A stretch of DNA of 64,000 nt from positions 31,302,957 to 31,366,956 of the forward strand of contig CM022665.1 of the NCBI GenBank assembly GCA_012295275.1, written 5' to 3'. The notes below the pieces were generated by a model, which saw only the letters and a program-made list of their open reading frames with translations, searched no databases and was not told the DNA's origin. Every line of letters begins with the position of its first letter. Positions within the stretch are counted from its first letter, which is position 1. This DNA is from Chrysomallon squamiferum. Lineage: Eukaryota; Mollusca; Gastropoda; Neomphalida; Peltospiridae. Shown in pieces: positions 11,825 through 25,500 of the stretch. A program made the translations under genes and the position numbers.

Positions 11825-14800
11825 CCTTCTCCCTCTCCCTCTCTCCCTCTCTCCCTCTCTCTCTCTCTCTCTCTCACACAGAAACTCACACACACTTACA
11901 GACATGCATGTCTGGCATTCCATTTCAGATCCATGTATGAATTTTGTTAATAAAAAAAGAAATATCTAGTAATATACATGAAACAAAATTTAACACTAAT
12001 TATTCCAGTTAATTAACTTTTATATATTTAAAAAACAAACAAAACAAACATCATGCTTCCAAATTAAAAAACCTATAATGCACACTATAGCTTTCTCTTT
12101 CAGTGTAAAGGAATGGACAAAACAACTACATTAGCATTGATAATACCTGTCATCAGCTGGTTTTTAATATTTAACATCCAATTATAAATAAATCAATTAC
12201 TTATTACTGTACTTATAAACTCAATTAGTTACAAAGTAGCTGAAGATGAAAACAATATCCATAACCATAAAGACAAATAAATAAATCTGGTTAATAAACA
12301 TAAGCATTCCTAAATATAAAAAATATAATAATTATTAAAAATAAAAAGAACCTACCATTTTGTATTTCCCATCGTAATAACTTTGCTCCTGGTGTTGCCA
12401 ACACAAGAAAATTTGAATGGGAAGCAAAATGGAATCATCTATTCTCTTTGGTGGTTGATTTACAAAAACAAACACATTATTCACTCCTGTTAAATTTTAA
12501 TGCCTCAGTCCTCGGTTAATCTATTTATTGATGTGTTTACTCCTGGAGCTCCAACATTGCAATACAAACTATTTTTACCATTATCTATGTAAAAACTCAA
12601 CTCTTGGGGTGATATGCTGGTGCATGGTGACCAGTGCCTAAATGTTGTGATTTCACTGTTTTTGCTGATGTATATCAGAAAGATGGTTTTAACAACCAAT
12701 CTTTGGAACTCATACACACAAAAAATGAGAAACCATTTAATAATATTTGATGAAGTTCACAAAACATTGGCTAGTCTTTCATCCATTATGGAAAAAAATA
12801 AAAATAAAAAACAATAATAATAAAATAAATTAAAATAATAATAAAAATAACATAAAAGATATAAAAAAAAAAGAATTTAATAACAGATGTTCACATAATA
12901 CAGCCAGTCCTTGTTAACAAAAACTGTCTCATGATGAAAATGGAAGGTGTGATCACTGATAATTATAAAAATACACTATAACTGTTTGATTAAAAAAAAT
13001 ACTATTTAAAAAAAAAAATGCACAGCTAGTCAAATAAACAGTTAAAACCCCCCCCAAAATAAAAGAAGTTCACAAAATCAGACACTCCTTTTTAAGAAAA
13101 TTGATTCCACGATGAAAACATCTGAGATTTTCTTATGTAAGTTAGGCACAATAGTTGTAAGAATCCCTTTAAAAAATAAGCTGGTGATAAAAAGATTTCT
13201 AGAACTGAAACATTTAAAAAGAATTTGAAGAAGTTCACAAAATATGGCCTATTCATAAGAATAATTCAACCATTAAAATGTTCCAGGATTTTTTTTTTTT
13301 TTTTTTGAAACTAAGATATCTGATAGTCAAAACCACAAGGTACCACTTTGTATGTAGCTATTAAGACTCTTGCTTGAGAGTGCTGAATCCAGGAAGCTGA
13401 CAGTGATCAATCAATTTCAATTTAAGTGTATCCCAGAACAACAGCTAATTAACTTTTCCTAACCCAGGAGCCTTGCCAAGAACAAATCAAAAACAACACA
13501 TCAAGTTGCAATCAAATGTCAAGTGAGAAAGGCAATCTCAATATCTCACCTAGTAAATAAATATTAATCCTGTTGTTATTTACTTTCCAATTTCAGGCTA
13601 AAAGAATCATCTAATAGTGGAAGTTGTAGTTTTTAAAAATATTTCTTTTTGTTAATATTATTCATCATGAAGTAACAAATGATAACATAAATCATTTTAG
13701 AAATTAAAAAAAAACCAGTAATAATCCTGTCAAACTTTTCATCATATACCAATATGCTCATTTCCTAAACATGATTTTGAAAGACCATTAATTAGCCTAA
13801 TGATATTTATCAAAGACTAGTTTTAAAATAAACCCATTTATTCTGGAAATTTCATGAAACTGGATCTAGCATAACAGAATAAAACCTCTATTGTATCAGT
13901 GATTAATAATCTGTCTCACAGAACTGTTGTTTCAACTTCATTAATTCACTGAACTGTAACATAATTCTGCTTCAGACAATACTTCCAGCAAAATTAAAAC
14001 TATAAAAATAATTTATCTCAGAATCTAGTATATATCAACAATACTTATCTTTGACTTATAACTGATCTAGAGTATAATTAAAAGCTGAACATGCACTAGA
14101 AACAAGATGTTTTTGTATCATGTCAACACATTTATCTTGAAACCATGAAAATAACTAATTACTGGAATATTCTCAAACCTGAATCTCATAAATATAAACA
14201 ATACTGCTCCTTTGTCATAGATTTATATAACCTGTTTCACAATTTCATTAAAACTCGTACATGTAATAAAAACAACCTTTTCATTCAACCAACAGCCAAC
14301 ACTGTCTTGATTTCTGAATATTAAAACATTAAAACCAGACTTTGGTTTTATTTAAAAAATATATATATGTAAATATGAGAGAAAAACAGCTGATGATGAA
14401 ACCATAATAATGATATTCACACTTTCACAGTCTGTGAAAAAACACCAAGTCCAACAATCTTTTAACTAATAAGCAATTCTCCCCACAGAAAAATATGCTT
14501 CAATACAACATACATCTGAAATCCAGTTTAGAATCTGAATAGCTGAATATATGTAGATCTTTTTTTCCTCACACAACTCCACTAACACAATACCTGATCA
14601 CCAGGCTTGATGATTCATTTTGACCTCCATCGACTTACATTGATTTCCTATTACAACGTTTTGTGGCTCATGTCACCAATGAGCTTGTGGCATTACTGTG
14701 AAGAAAAATTACTCTTTTTTTTTTCTTTTTTTTTTTCAAACTTGAAAAAAGAGAAAAGAAGAAAAATTGTCTGTGTCATACTAACAACTGTTTGCTTTTT

Positions 14801-17565
14801 AATGGATCAGCACTGATAGTAAAGACAAGAAGAAGAAAAAAAATCCTTAAGTAATTAATGTTTTTGTATTACAGCCTCAAATAAAATCAGAAGCTTGTGG
14901 CATCATCTTGAAGAAAAAAAAACCAAAACTTGATTTAAACCACTTTGTGTTATACTGACAACTATTTGCTTTTCAGTGGACTGATATTGAAAGTTAAGAC
15001 AAGAGGGGGGGGGAATCAATCCTTAAGTAATTAATGTTTTTGTATTTCAACCTCAAGTATAATGAGAAGCTAGTGGCATTACATTTTTAAACCATGTTGT
15101 GTATACTGACAAGTATTTGCTCTCTGAAAGCACAGCATTGAAAATAAAGACAGAGAAAAATTCTTAAGTAATTAATGGTTCTATATTTGAGTCTGAAATA
15201 AAATGAGAAGAAAATATGCTTTTTTCTGAGTGTCTCCTTGAGACAGTAAAAAGCTGAAATGAGATTCCAGTTTAATTAAAGTATCTGTTACAGAAATCTA
15301 TATCTTTTTACTTGGAATGGTATCAAGCCTGTGTTATTTGCTTCACATGAGACATAAATGAAACAAAATAATTAAACTCTGTAGGTTGAACATACTTAAT
15401 ACTTCTTTTTCTTATATATTGATTTTATTTAAGATTTTACAAAGGGGTGTGTGTGAATAATAAAAAAAAAAAAAAAAAAAAAGAATAGAAAAAAAACTAA
15501 ATAATAATAAAATGAAAATAAAGAATTTTAAAAAATTAAAAAAAAAAAATTAAAAAAAAAACCAACAAAAAACTCAACCAAGCTTCTCAAAAAACCCACA
15601 ACAATAATATGATAAACTATGAATGGATAGGGTGACAGTAAACACATATTGTTAGATAATAATCAAAGAAATTCTCATGTATTATTCAATGTAAGAATGA
15701 TTACCATTCATTTAATAATTACTTTTTAAACACAACTTTATTTGTAACTAATAAAGAACAGTACTTTCAAAAGTTCATAAATTCAGGCCAACAATGAATG
15801 TAATTTTCAGCTTCCATTGATCCACAAATTGCTGATGCTCTTTGAAAAGATGAAGAGTTATCAAACAAGTAACAACTGCAAATCCTTTGAAGACTTGAGA
15901 CAAAAGAATGTTTTTGTTTGAAGAAAGAAAAGAGTAAAATTACACATATTTTGTCTTTTCTAGCTTAAACAACATTTCTCTGTTAACTGACACACAGACA
16001 GATTTGTATTAAGGATACTTGTGTGTCACCAAAACCAAAGGTATTCTGATTATGAGCCAACTGAAGGAAAAACTGGTGTATTATGATACTCATTTTTGTG
16101 TTCATTATTTCTCAGGTTAGTAATAAGATGTATCATTCACACCTCTGTCTTTGTTGTGCTAATTGGTTGGAAGGAGAAATAAGAATTCATTTCTTTGACT
16201 TATATTAATTGTCTTAAGAAGATTGTCTCAAGAAGAAAGGAATGAACAAGAAATGAAGTTTTAATATCAAGTATCTCATCTGTCTATCTCTATACTTGTA
16301 CTGACTCTATATATATATAGATAGAGAGAAAGAGAGAGAGAGAAGAAAGAAAGGACAAAGAATGACAGAAACAGATAACCATATTTATGAAGACTGACAG
16401 ACTAAAATAAAGTTACAGATGTGTGTATACATATATATATATATATATATATACACACAAGTACTATTACTTAGTAATTAAAGATTCTTCAAAAGAAAAT
16501 TTAAGATAGGAAATAAATTGATTTTATAACTAGCCACAGTGTTTTCTTACAGCTAAATCTGAACTAATAGCACTACAGAAAAATGTGACAAAAGCAATCT
16601 GTCAAACTGTCTTCTTCTAGGCTGTAATGAAAACCAAGACTTGGAATTCAGACATAACAACTGAACAATTTATTTTTTCTTTGTTGTAGTCTTATAATAT
16701 GGTAATCAGGTTTAGCTAGTATGTGTATCTACATTGCTATAATAATTAGGACAAGAGATAGACACAAATGAGTGTACTAACATTTCAGTATTTCAAAACC
16801 AAGACAGTGATCTATAAAATACAAGTACATAACAAACTGATAAGAATTAAAAGAATCATGAGTCTGAAACTGAGCTACTTTAGTGATATCAAGATAATAA
16901 ATAAATAAATTTAAAAAAACAACAACAGTCAAACAAAAAATCCCTCCTAAAAGGCAAAATAAAAACATATAAAAATCAGGATCAAGAAGATGGAAAAAGG
17001 ATATTAACAAACGATTGAAGAACAACACTGTGGAAACAGGAAGAAAAAATGATGGAGAGGCTATATATTCTGCAAATCAGAATTACACTTTATGAATGAA
17101 TTAAGAAAACAAATTAATTAGGACATGGAAAAAATAAAAATATTACTATTTCCTTTCAGAAACCTTCACTGTTTCATTAACTAGGATATAATGGCAGGTG
17201 ATAAAATAAATGTACTAAGCTTTCTAAACTTCCATTTCTATATCACCATGGTAACAAGGGTTTATAAATAGGGGATAAAATAAGGGTACTAACCTTTCTA
17301 AACTGTCTCCTTCTAATACAGTCTGTACTGGCAGGTATCCAAGTCTGGGATGTTTCTTGAAGTATCTCTTCGACTTGAATTTATTTTTGAAAACTTTGGT
17401 AAAATCTCTCACATCCTCTCCTGATGTAGTCTGTAACAAAGATAAAATAAATATTTAAAAATGTTGTATTGCTACTTTACATCTTAATATATATTTAAAA
17501 AAAAAAAAACATTTGGCAATAATTTAGTAAGTTGCAAAATACTGTGACAAAAGTAGATTTTTCAC

Positions 17566-17599
<34 letters not shown>

Positions 17600-19514
17600 G
17601 TAATAATAATGTAATAACATATTTATTTGTTAATAATATAAAATTCAATAATGTATACTTACTGCTGTGCAGTATTCTTGGATTGGATGTGTAAGTTTGT
17701 GTGTTTTTGACCTTCTTCCAGAATAGAAACAGTTTTGGCACATATCAAAGTTGAAGCACTTTAGACAGCGATATCTGTTGTAATTAGAAAATAATGTAAA
17801 TAAATTAATTAATTAATACAACTAAATATGTACATAAATAAATGAAGATAAATAAATAGTGGAATTTAGTTTATAATTCAAATGGCAAGCAAGAAAAGAG
17901 AAAAATACTTATGTTAACAAAATTTATTTTAAATTAGATATATTTATTTACTTTATTTATTAAAAAGATTAATATAGTTATTGTTTTATTTATTAAGCAG
18001 AATCCTGCAATTTAATTTTTGAAGTTACCTCAGTCAGAGAAAGATTTATTTAATTTTTTTTTTTTTAAATTAGAAAAAGTAAAAACAAAAGGAAGAAACA
18101 AAAGTCATTGAACAAAAATGAGTAATAAGTTATTTCACAAGAAAATTAAAATAGTAATTATAAGATAATAATATTGAAAGAAAGAAATTAAAAACTGATT
18201 ATAAAATTAATCATAAAAAAGAAATGGAAAAAGTAATTTTAAATATATATTTTGGTAATAATAATAAAATAATACTAAAAGAAAACAATTAACAACTAAT
18301 AAAAGAAAAGGCAACAATAATTTTAAAAATATTATTAGAATCTTTTATAAATAGATTTAACTTTTTTCTTTCAATAAATGTATTTGTACTGCTATTTAAT
18401 TTGTTTCTGAATTAAACATAATAATTCCATTGAGTAAAAAGCAATTATTTTCTCTCACTATAATTTCAGACCCAATGGACACAAAAATAATTTAAATTAG
18501 CTGAGAATTAGAAAAAAAAACTAATTACCTAAAGCCCACAATGGGGAACTCTTTGCAGATATTGCACTTGGCTTGATGTTTGACAGTTTCAGCTGCTGCA
18601 AGACGATGCATCACAGGCAACCACACTAACGATTGTGGCTCCAACTGTACCCAGTCTAGAAAGTGAGTCACCTGAATCTCTGGACGGCCATTTGCCTGAA
18701 ATACATAATATAAATATCTATTATTTGTTACTGTTATTTTGATTATCATCATTATCATTTCTGCCATTGTAATTACTGCAATTTTTATTATTACTGTGAT
18801 TATTTTTATTATTTTATAAATATTTCAAATTATATAATTATGATGATTTTGTTATTTTTATTAATGCTATTATTATAAAATGTAAAATTGTTGTTAGAAC
18901 AAATTAAAATATCTATTATTTTTTTGGTGATCAAATTAATCTATAATATATAATGTAAAAAATTTAATTAATAGCAAATTGTTGTAAAAAAAATAGCACT
19001 AATAACAATAAATAAATAAAATGAAATAAAATCAGAAAAGATAACATCTAACTCTAAACAACTGTTACATTTGCCTTTCACACACACACACAAACTCAAA
19101 CACCCATAGATACTATTAATAATAATATTAAATAAATAAAGTAAATAATTAACTTTCTATAAACTTTATTATGCACCATCAAATTTCACAAATATAATAA
19201 TAATATATAAATATATTTTTTTAAAGATTCGTGTTTATAATGTTCACATAAAACAAAAGTTAAGGCAAAATCTAAAAATAAAATTATTTTCATGAATACC
19301 TTCTCAAAACAGCTTCTAACACTGGGTTCAATGTTACTACCACCAAAAGCAGCAACCTCACCTAGGTGTCTTGGTATCTGAATGCAGTCATGAATAAGCA
19401 AACCCAACTTACGCTGGTCTGTAAACCCGTTTGTATCCGCAATAAGTCGAAATATAACTGAAAAAAGAAAAAAAAAAAAAAAAAGTAAATAAATAATAAT
19501 AATAAAGAAGAAAA

Positions 19515-19554
<40 letters not shown>

Positions 19555-22500
19555 TTATAAAAGTTTGGAAAAGGTTTCATATTAAAAAAAGCTCTACAAA
19601 ATAAATAAAATGGTTAAAATTTGAAAACAATAAATAACAAATTAAAAAAATTATAATCTCTCTAAAAATATAAAAATTATAATTTGAATACATTTTGACT
19701 CACTACTGCAATAATAAATAAATAAGATACAATTGTTACTTACACCTGTATTTGTCTTCTAATTGTGCTTTGCACATTATGATAATACCAATTTTGAAAG
19801 AGAGTACCCGCACTTTTCCTGTCCTTGCTCTGAAAGATAAAATAAGAAAACCAAATTTTTTAAATACTATTATTTCAACACTCTTCTTAAACTAAAACAG
19901 AAAGTCAAAACAAACAAAAAACAAAAAAGTACAGGAAAATATTCTCTTAAAATCACTGTATGAAATAAAATAAGACAAATCAGAAAAAGAAATATTTGCT
20001 GATGAAGTTACTTAAAATTTATAATTGTTTGTTGTGAACAGAAATTGTTTTCTTCACAATTTAAAAATAATTTTAACAGTAAAATGTTAATGATGTATAA
20101 CTAAATTGTTAGTTGTTATTATTCGTCATTAGTTTGTTATTTCTGGTAAAGAAAATAAATTGATTCTGTTACAGTTTACATTAATATTGTTTAACTATAT
20201 ATATCTACATAAGAATTACATGTTTAAAAAGATCTTTATTTATTATTATTATTTTTTTTTTTTTGACTTTTTTTTTGTTGTAAACTACCACCATAACATG
20301 CTATTCATTTTCCAAACTTTACAAAAAATCCATGCGATCTGACTGCAATAAAATAAAAATTAAAATTAAAACTTTAAAAAGCCATGTCATTAAAGACTAC
20401 TTTCTGTAAAATAAAAATCAAACTTAAAAAAATAATAATAATATGCACTATTTATGCATTCATGTAATAAAGTTTTGAAATCTTAAAGATTTTGTTTTTT
20501 ATTAAATGAAAAACAAACTGAAATAAATACTGCAGCTAAAATAAGAAAACAAACAACACTAAAACCACTACCAATGCAATCATTGAACAACATTGACACC
20601 TTATTTAATTTGGCCTTTAATAACTTTATGTGGGTTTTTTTTATATTCTCTAGCAAAGTTCTAATAAAACATCCTACACATACTCTAATATGTTCCTAAA
20701 TCTTGTTTCTACTATTGCAAAATTAATTTCTTGAAAGACAACATTTGCAATTAATAAAGAATTAAAAATAATAATAATAATAATAAAAAAGTTTATTTGT
20801 ACCATGGGGATTAAAGATAACTGATCCTTAGGTTTAAATGAGCATCTATTTCAAATGCTTAATAATTATGCGTCTTTTTTTCTCACGAAATTTAAATAGT
20901 CATTTATTAATTTTTCACTATAATCCTTTTCTTTTCTTTTTAAAACTAAAAAATACATGTTATTGTTAAACCTGAAAATGAGTTGAGAATTAATTTATTA
21001 AAGGAAAAATTGTGTTATATATATTTGCAGGATTAAATAGAAGTTAGTTGCATATTAGGGTAAAGGTTATTATCATTGTTTTTAAACATTTTAAAAATGT
21101 ATCTTAGAGGTTTTAGTTCATTTTAAGCCAGTTCAGTGCTCCAATCACCAAAGATTTAGATAATTAATTCTTGGGAAACAAAAGGAAACAAGTGTCAACA
21201 TAAACAATAGTAAGGAAAAAAGATTTTTTTTTTTTTTGTTTAAAGAAAATTCATGCTATTGAAATCATAAAAAAAGGAAAATAAAAAATAATAAAAGGAG
21301 GAGGTACAGATTATGCATAGTCACAAAAAAAAAAAAAAAAAAAAAAAAAAATGGATGCCAGTGTACACTGTTGTGTTGAAAAACAAACCTTTCCCCATAA
21401 TCATTTGAAGTAAGACTGTTGACAGAAACATAAGACTTGGATCCACGGGATGAGGCCAGACCACTAAATGCACAAAACAGGTGAACAGTTAGAAACCACA
21501 ATGCCTGATGATAGCACAGTGATTTTTGTTTAATAAACTGAAAAAGTGACTTTCTGTAGCCTTTAATAAGTTTAGAGTAATCTGGCACTGTTGGTCCATC
21601 ACCCTAACAAATTTCATGCAGCTTGAATTACAAGCTGACAAAAGAAAAATTAATATTACCCATTTATCATATCTACTATAATGAAAAATACCTGTGATGA
21701 ACATAAATAGCCTAAATATTGTTTGTACACATCCAAGTCTTTATTTACTTGATCATCAATCTTTAATAATAACAAAGTATAATAGTAATATTGTGACTAG
21801 CATTTCCATTTTCACTTTGTAGAATTGTATATAGATTTTTAAAATTTGTAAAAATGTATTTGTTTCAATATATATAAAGGAAAGTAATCTCAATTTACAT
21901 ATATTTCCTTAAGTTTTTAAAAAGATTTTATAGTCATACTTATCAATAACAAAAACTGTGACTACTAACAATTATATGGAAGCATATGAAAAATATTTAG
22001 GCTATTTATTCATCTATACGTGCATAAATTAATTAGTTTCCCAATTAAAATACCTATTAAAGTTGTCAAAAAAATAATAATAAATAAATTAATTAATTAA
22101 ATAATATAATCACTTGGGGAAAACCTATTTCCTCATGTTGACAATAATTTATATATTTTATACCAGCATTTTACATGCATAACCAGCTTGGACAAGCCAT
22201 TATGTTGGTAATGAAATTAAACCAAATGTCAAACAATTTAAAATAAAATATGTGAAGTGAGGGTATGTAACAAAATTAAAAAAAAAAAAAAAATAACAAC
22301 AAACCAAAATTACCTCCCCCTCCCGAAAAAAAAAAGAAAAAAAGAGAAAGAAATAAATGAAAGAGAATGCAAGTTCTATGATACTAAAGATTTTTTTTTT
22401 TAAAGAGTATTTTTGAAAGTCATTATTATATTCATAAATTTTAAAATTATTTCTAATTTAAGAAAAATTACTGAACACATTAAACTTTCTCCTCATCTGT

Positions 22501-25500
22501 GAACTTATATATTTTTTTTAATAACAAAGAAGAATAAGAAATGAATAATATGAAGAAATAAGTACTAGTAAAGAGTTAAAAGATTAAATTATGTCTCAGA
22601 ATACAAAAGATATCTTACTTGTTTTATACTACTACTACTACTAATTTTTTTAAAATTATTTCTTGTAGGAAATTATTTAAACAAAACAACACATCTAATT
22701 GCTTGAAAGGTATACTTCAAAAAATTCATGTTGTTGTTATTTGGTAGAATTAATTTTCAACCCTAACATTAAATCCATATTTCTAATTAATCCAGTTAAT
22801 TTTAACATCCTCACCTCAAAACTAGATATACATGAAAAAAAACTAATCACTTACATAAGATAAATATCCAAAATTAAAATTAATTTACAAACTCATTCTC
22901 AAAAGTGAGCCATCATATTGAACAATTTCTGAAATACAGAATTCATTTACAACCTCTCCCCCAAATCTCTGTATCAGTCTGTTAATCAAACATACTTACA
23001 AGTAATAAATATTAGTTGTTCAGCCTATAAATTTACAATCTCTTTTTCAAACTACATAATTATGAGACTATTTATAAAACATATATACATTTTTTGGTCT
23101 GTCATGTTAGTTTAGACCTGTCCCCCCAAACTACGTATCAGTTTAAAATAAAACAACATACTTACACATAACATACATCATGTTTGCAGCCTATAAATTT
23201 AATTAAAACTTGTAGCCTAAAACAACATATTTTTAAAAATATACTTACAAATAGCAAACATCCAGACTACAGCCTGAACATATATATATATATATATATT
23301 AAAACAACAATTAAAACTTACATGTCAAAGACATCTAATATCCAGTTTAGCACCATGTCCACACAGAAAGGAACGTTGACAAGGTTGGGATGTTCTGCTG
23401 CCACTGATTCGAACATTGTAGTCACACAGTTGATGATTTCAATGACATCCATGATTTTGTCATTTTTACCACGAAGACCATGACGGTCAAAAGCATCAGC
23501 TGCTGTTGTCATAGAGACCAGGTCCACTAGAAGTGATATATAATAAAAAAAATTAAAACTAATATATACATAAATATAAATACATACATACACACAAACA
23601 CATTCATGTGTATGTATGTATGTATAAATAAATAAATAAAATACAAAAATTTGAAAAAAGTGTGCTTGATAAAATTAATATTCTTTGAAAATAAATATAA
23701 ATGCATCTTTTTTTTAATCTTTTTCTTTGTATGCTTATTTTTTTTTACTTAAGTACAGATTTAAATTTAAATTTTGTAAAATTATAATAATTTAAAAAAA
23801 ATTACTTTAAATATATATTTTTTTAAATCTGAAATAAAATACAAACAAATGAATAATAATAACACTCACAACATAGTTTTTTCTGCAGCATTCTCAATTT
23901 CATTGACATTCGATAGGCAGCAAATCTGATATTGTTCAGTTCATCTAAAATACAAATAAAATGAAATATATATTTCATTGTTATAGATTAAAGAAACAAA
24001 ATTATAGTAATTAAAACAGCAATGAAAGAAACAACTAAAAAAGAAAAATAGACAAAAAGAACTGACTGAATTAAAATGTTGAAATACTTCTAAACAAGTG
24101 CATAAAAATTAAAATGATAAATTATTCTTTTACTTTCATTATGAGTCATTTCAATAAGGAAAACTCCCAGATAAACAATTCTTTATTTTAAAAAGAAATT
24201 AAAAAAAATTTAAATTATTTAAAAAAATGAAAATTACTGAAGGGAGATAATTCACAAAATCCTATAAAAATCTTTTCATTTAAATTTTTTTTAAAACACT
24301 TATTTTCATGTTTAATTCTTTATTTTTTGAATTCTATTAAGTAAGGAATATACACAAGTAATATAATCAGAAATGCTATAAAAATAAAACTATATCCTAA
24401 ATATACAATCTTATATTGTATATCAATTCTACATTTCTGCATGATTAATAGTAATCAAAGAAAATACATTTTGTTTTAATACTTACTTAATGCTTCCATA
24501 AGGATTGTCATTTGAGGATGGTCCCACTGTGTACTTTCTGTTGTGTGGCTAGAATGAAGAATAAATACATATTTATTTATTTTAAATTAATAACAACAAC
24601 TACAATTACAAAAAGAATAATCTTTTAAACATTTAAAACTCAGCTGAATGCAAAATAAATGTTGGTATATAAAACTGTAAATTTTAACATACTTATAATA
24701 CTATTAACAACAGCAATAATAATCTTTAGTTTATTATTATTATCATCATTATTTTAAATCTCACATGAATTAGAAATAAATATAACTACCAGGATATAAA
24801 ATAGCAAATTTTAATACTATTTTAATGATAGTTATCATAAATTACAATTATTGTGTCTATTTTTTAAATTATGAAATATTTTGTAAAATATATTATCAAA
24901 AATCCTCAAAACAAAGTTTCTAATTCAAGTGAAACCTGTTGATTTCTAAAAGAAATGACAAACAGCTTATAAATGTTTTATTTATGAACTAAATTTACAA
25001 ATAATATAAACATTATTTTGGTTTTTCATATATATAAATGTTTTTAATTAGAAATAAATGTTACAAGTTTATGACATCATCAAAATTTTTAAGCAATGTT
25101 GTACATAGTACTTTTTGGTTCAGGTTAATGTATTACATTCAGATTAATTTAAGAAAAACAGAAAAATCCTGTTTAATAAATAAGTAAATAAAATTAAAAA
25201 GATATTTGAACATAACTTGCTGAGTTTTTTTCTTTTACTCCTAGTGATCTACTATAACACAAACATATATTTTATATTATTAAAGTGTGGTACACCATTT
25301 ATCTGTTACAACTGGATTTCAGCTAATTAAAAAATATTATTATTATTTTTTTTTTTTTTGAATAACAGCATTTACTGACATATGAATTTAATTTAATCTT
25401 TATTGCACCAACTAAAAATAAAATTAGAATATAAGTAATTTTAAGCAGGTACTGTTATTACTTAATAATTTAATATCCATTTCAATTAAAAAAATAATAA

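Larger units (their letters stand above)
9591..17293 (-). other. DMD: Large DMD intron (about 7.7 kb)
   Basis: Apart from the candidate 33-nt exon at 12356-12388, no coding sequence is seen. The intron holds ATA repeats (9748-9778), GT and AAAT runs (10601-10688), a long CT tract (11752-11876), a tandem repeat (14680-15215) and a TA run (16430-16453). Confidence 0.7.
17431..23321 (-). other. DMD: Introns between the exon 70 and exon 65 equivalents
   Basis: AT-rich introns with ATA (17563-17597), TA (19519-19550) and poly-A (21325-21351) runs. The largest (19830-23321) carries the candidate cassette exon at 21389-21463 and a splice-donor-like tandem array at 22848-23320. Nothing else coding was found. 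Confidence 0.7.

Noticed and set aside
11690-11950. Three overlapping ORFs rich in Ser-Leu or Arg-Glu
   Set aside because: Translations of the CT/GA microsatellite on both strands.
13354-13440. tRNA-like GTAGCTATTAAGACTCTTGC...GCTGAATCC
   Set aside because: The A and B boxes are too degenerate and there is no pairing of arms. It could be a very old SINE but cannot be supported.
14592-14690. Minus-strand donor-like CAG|GTATTG with short open stretch
   Set aside because: Both usable acceptors run into stop codons in the required phase. The segment belongs to a tandem repeat.
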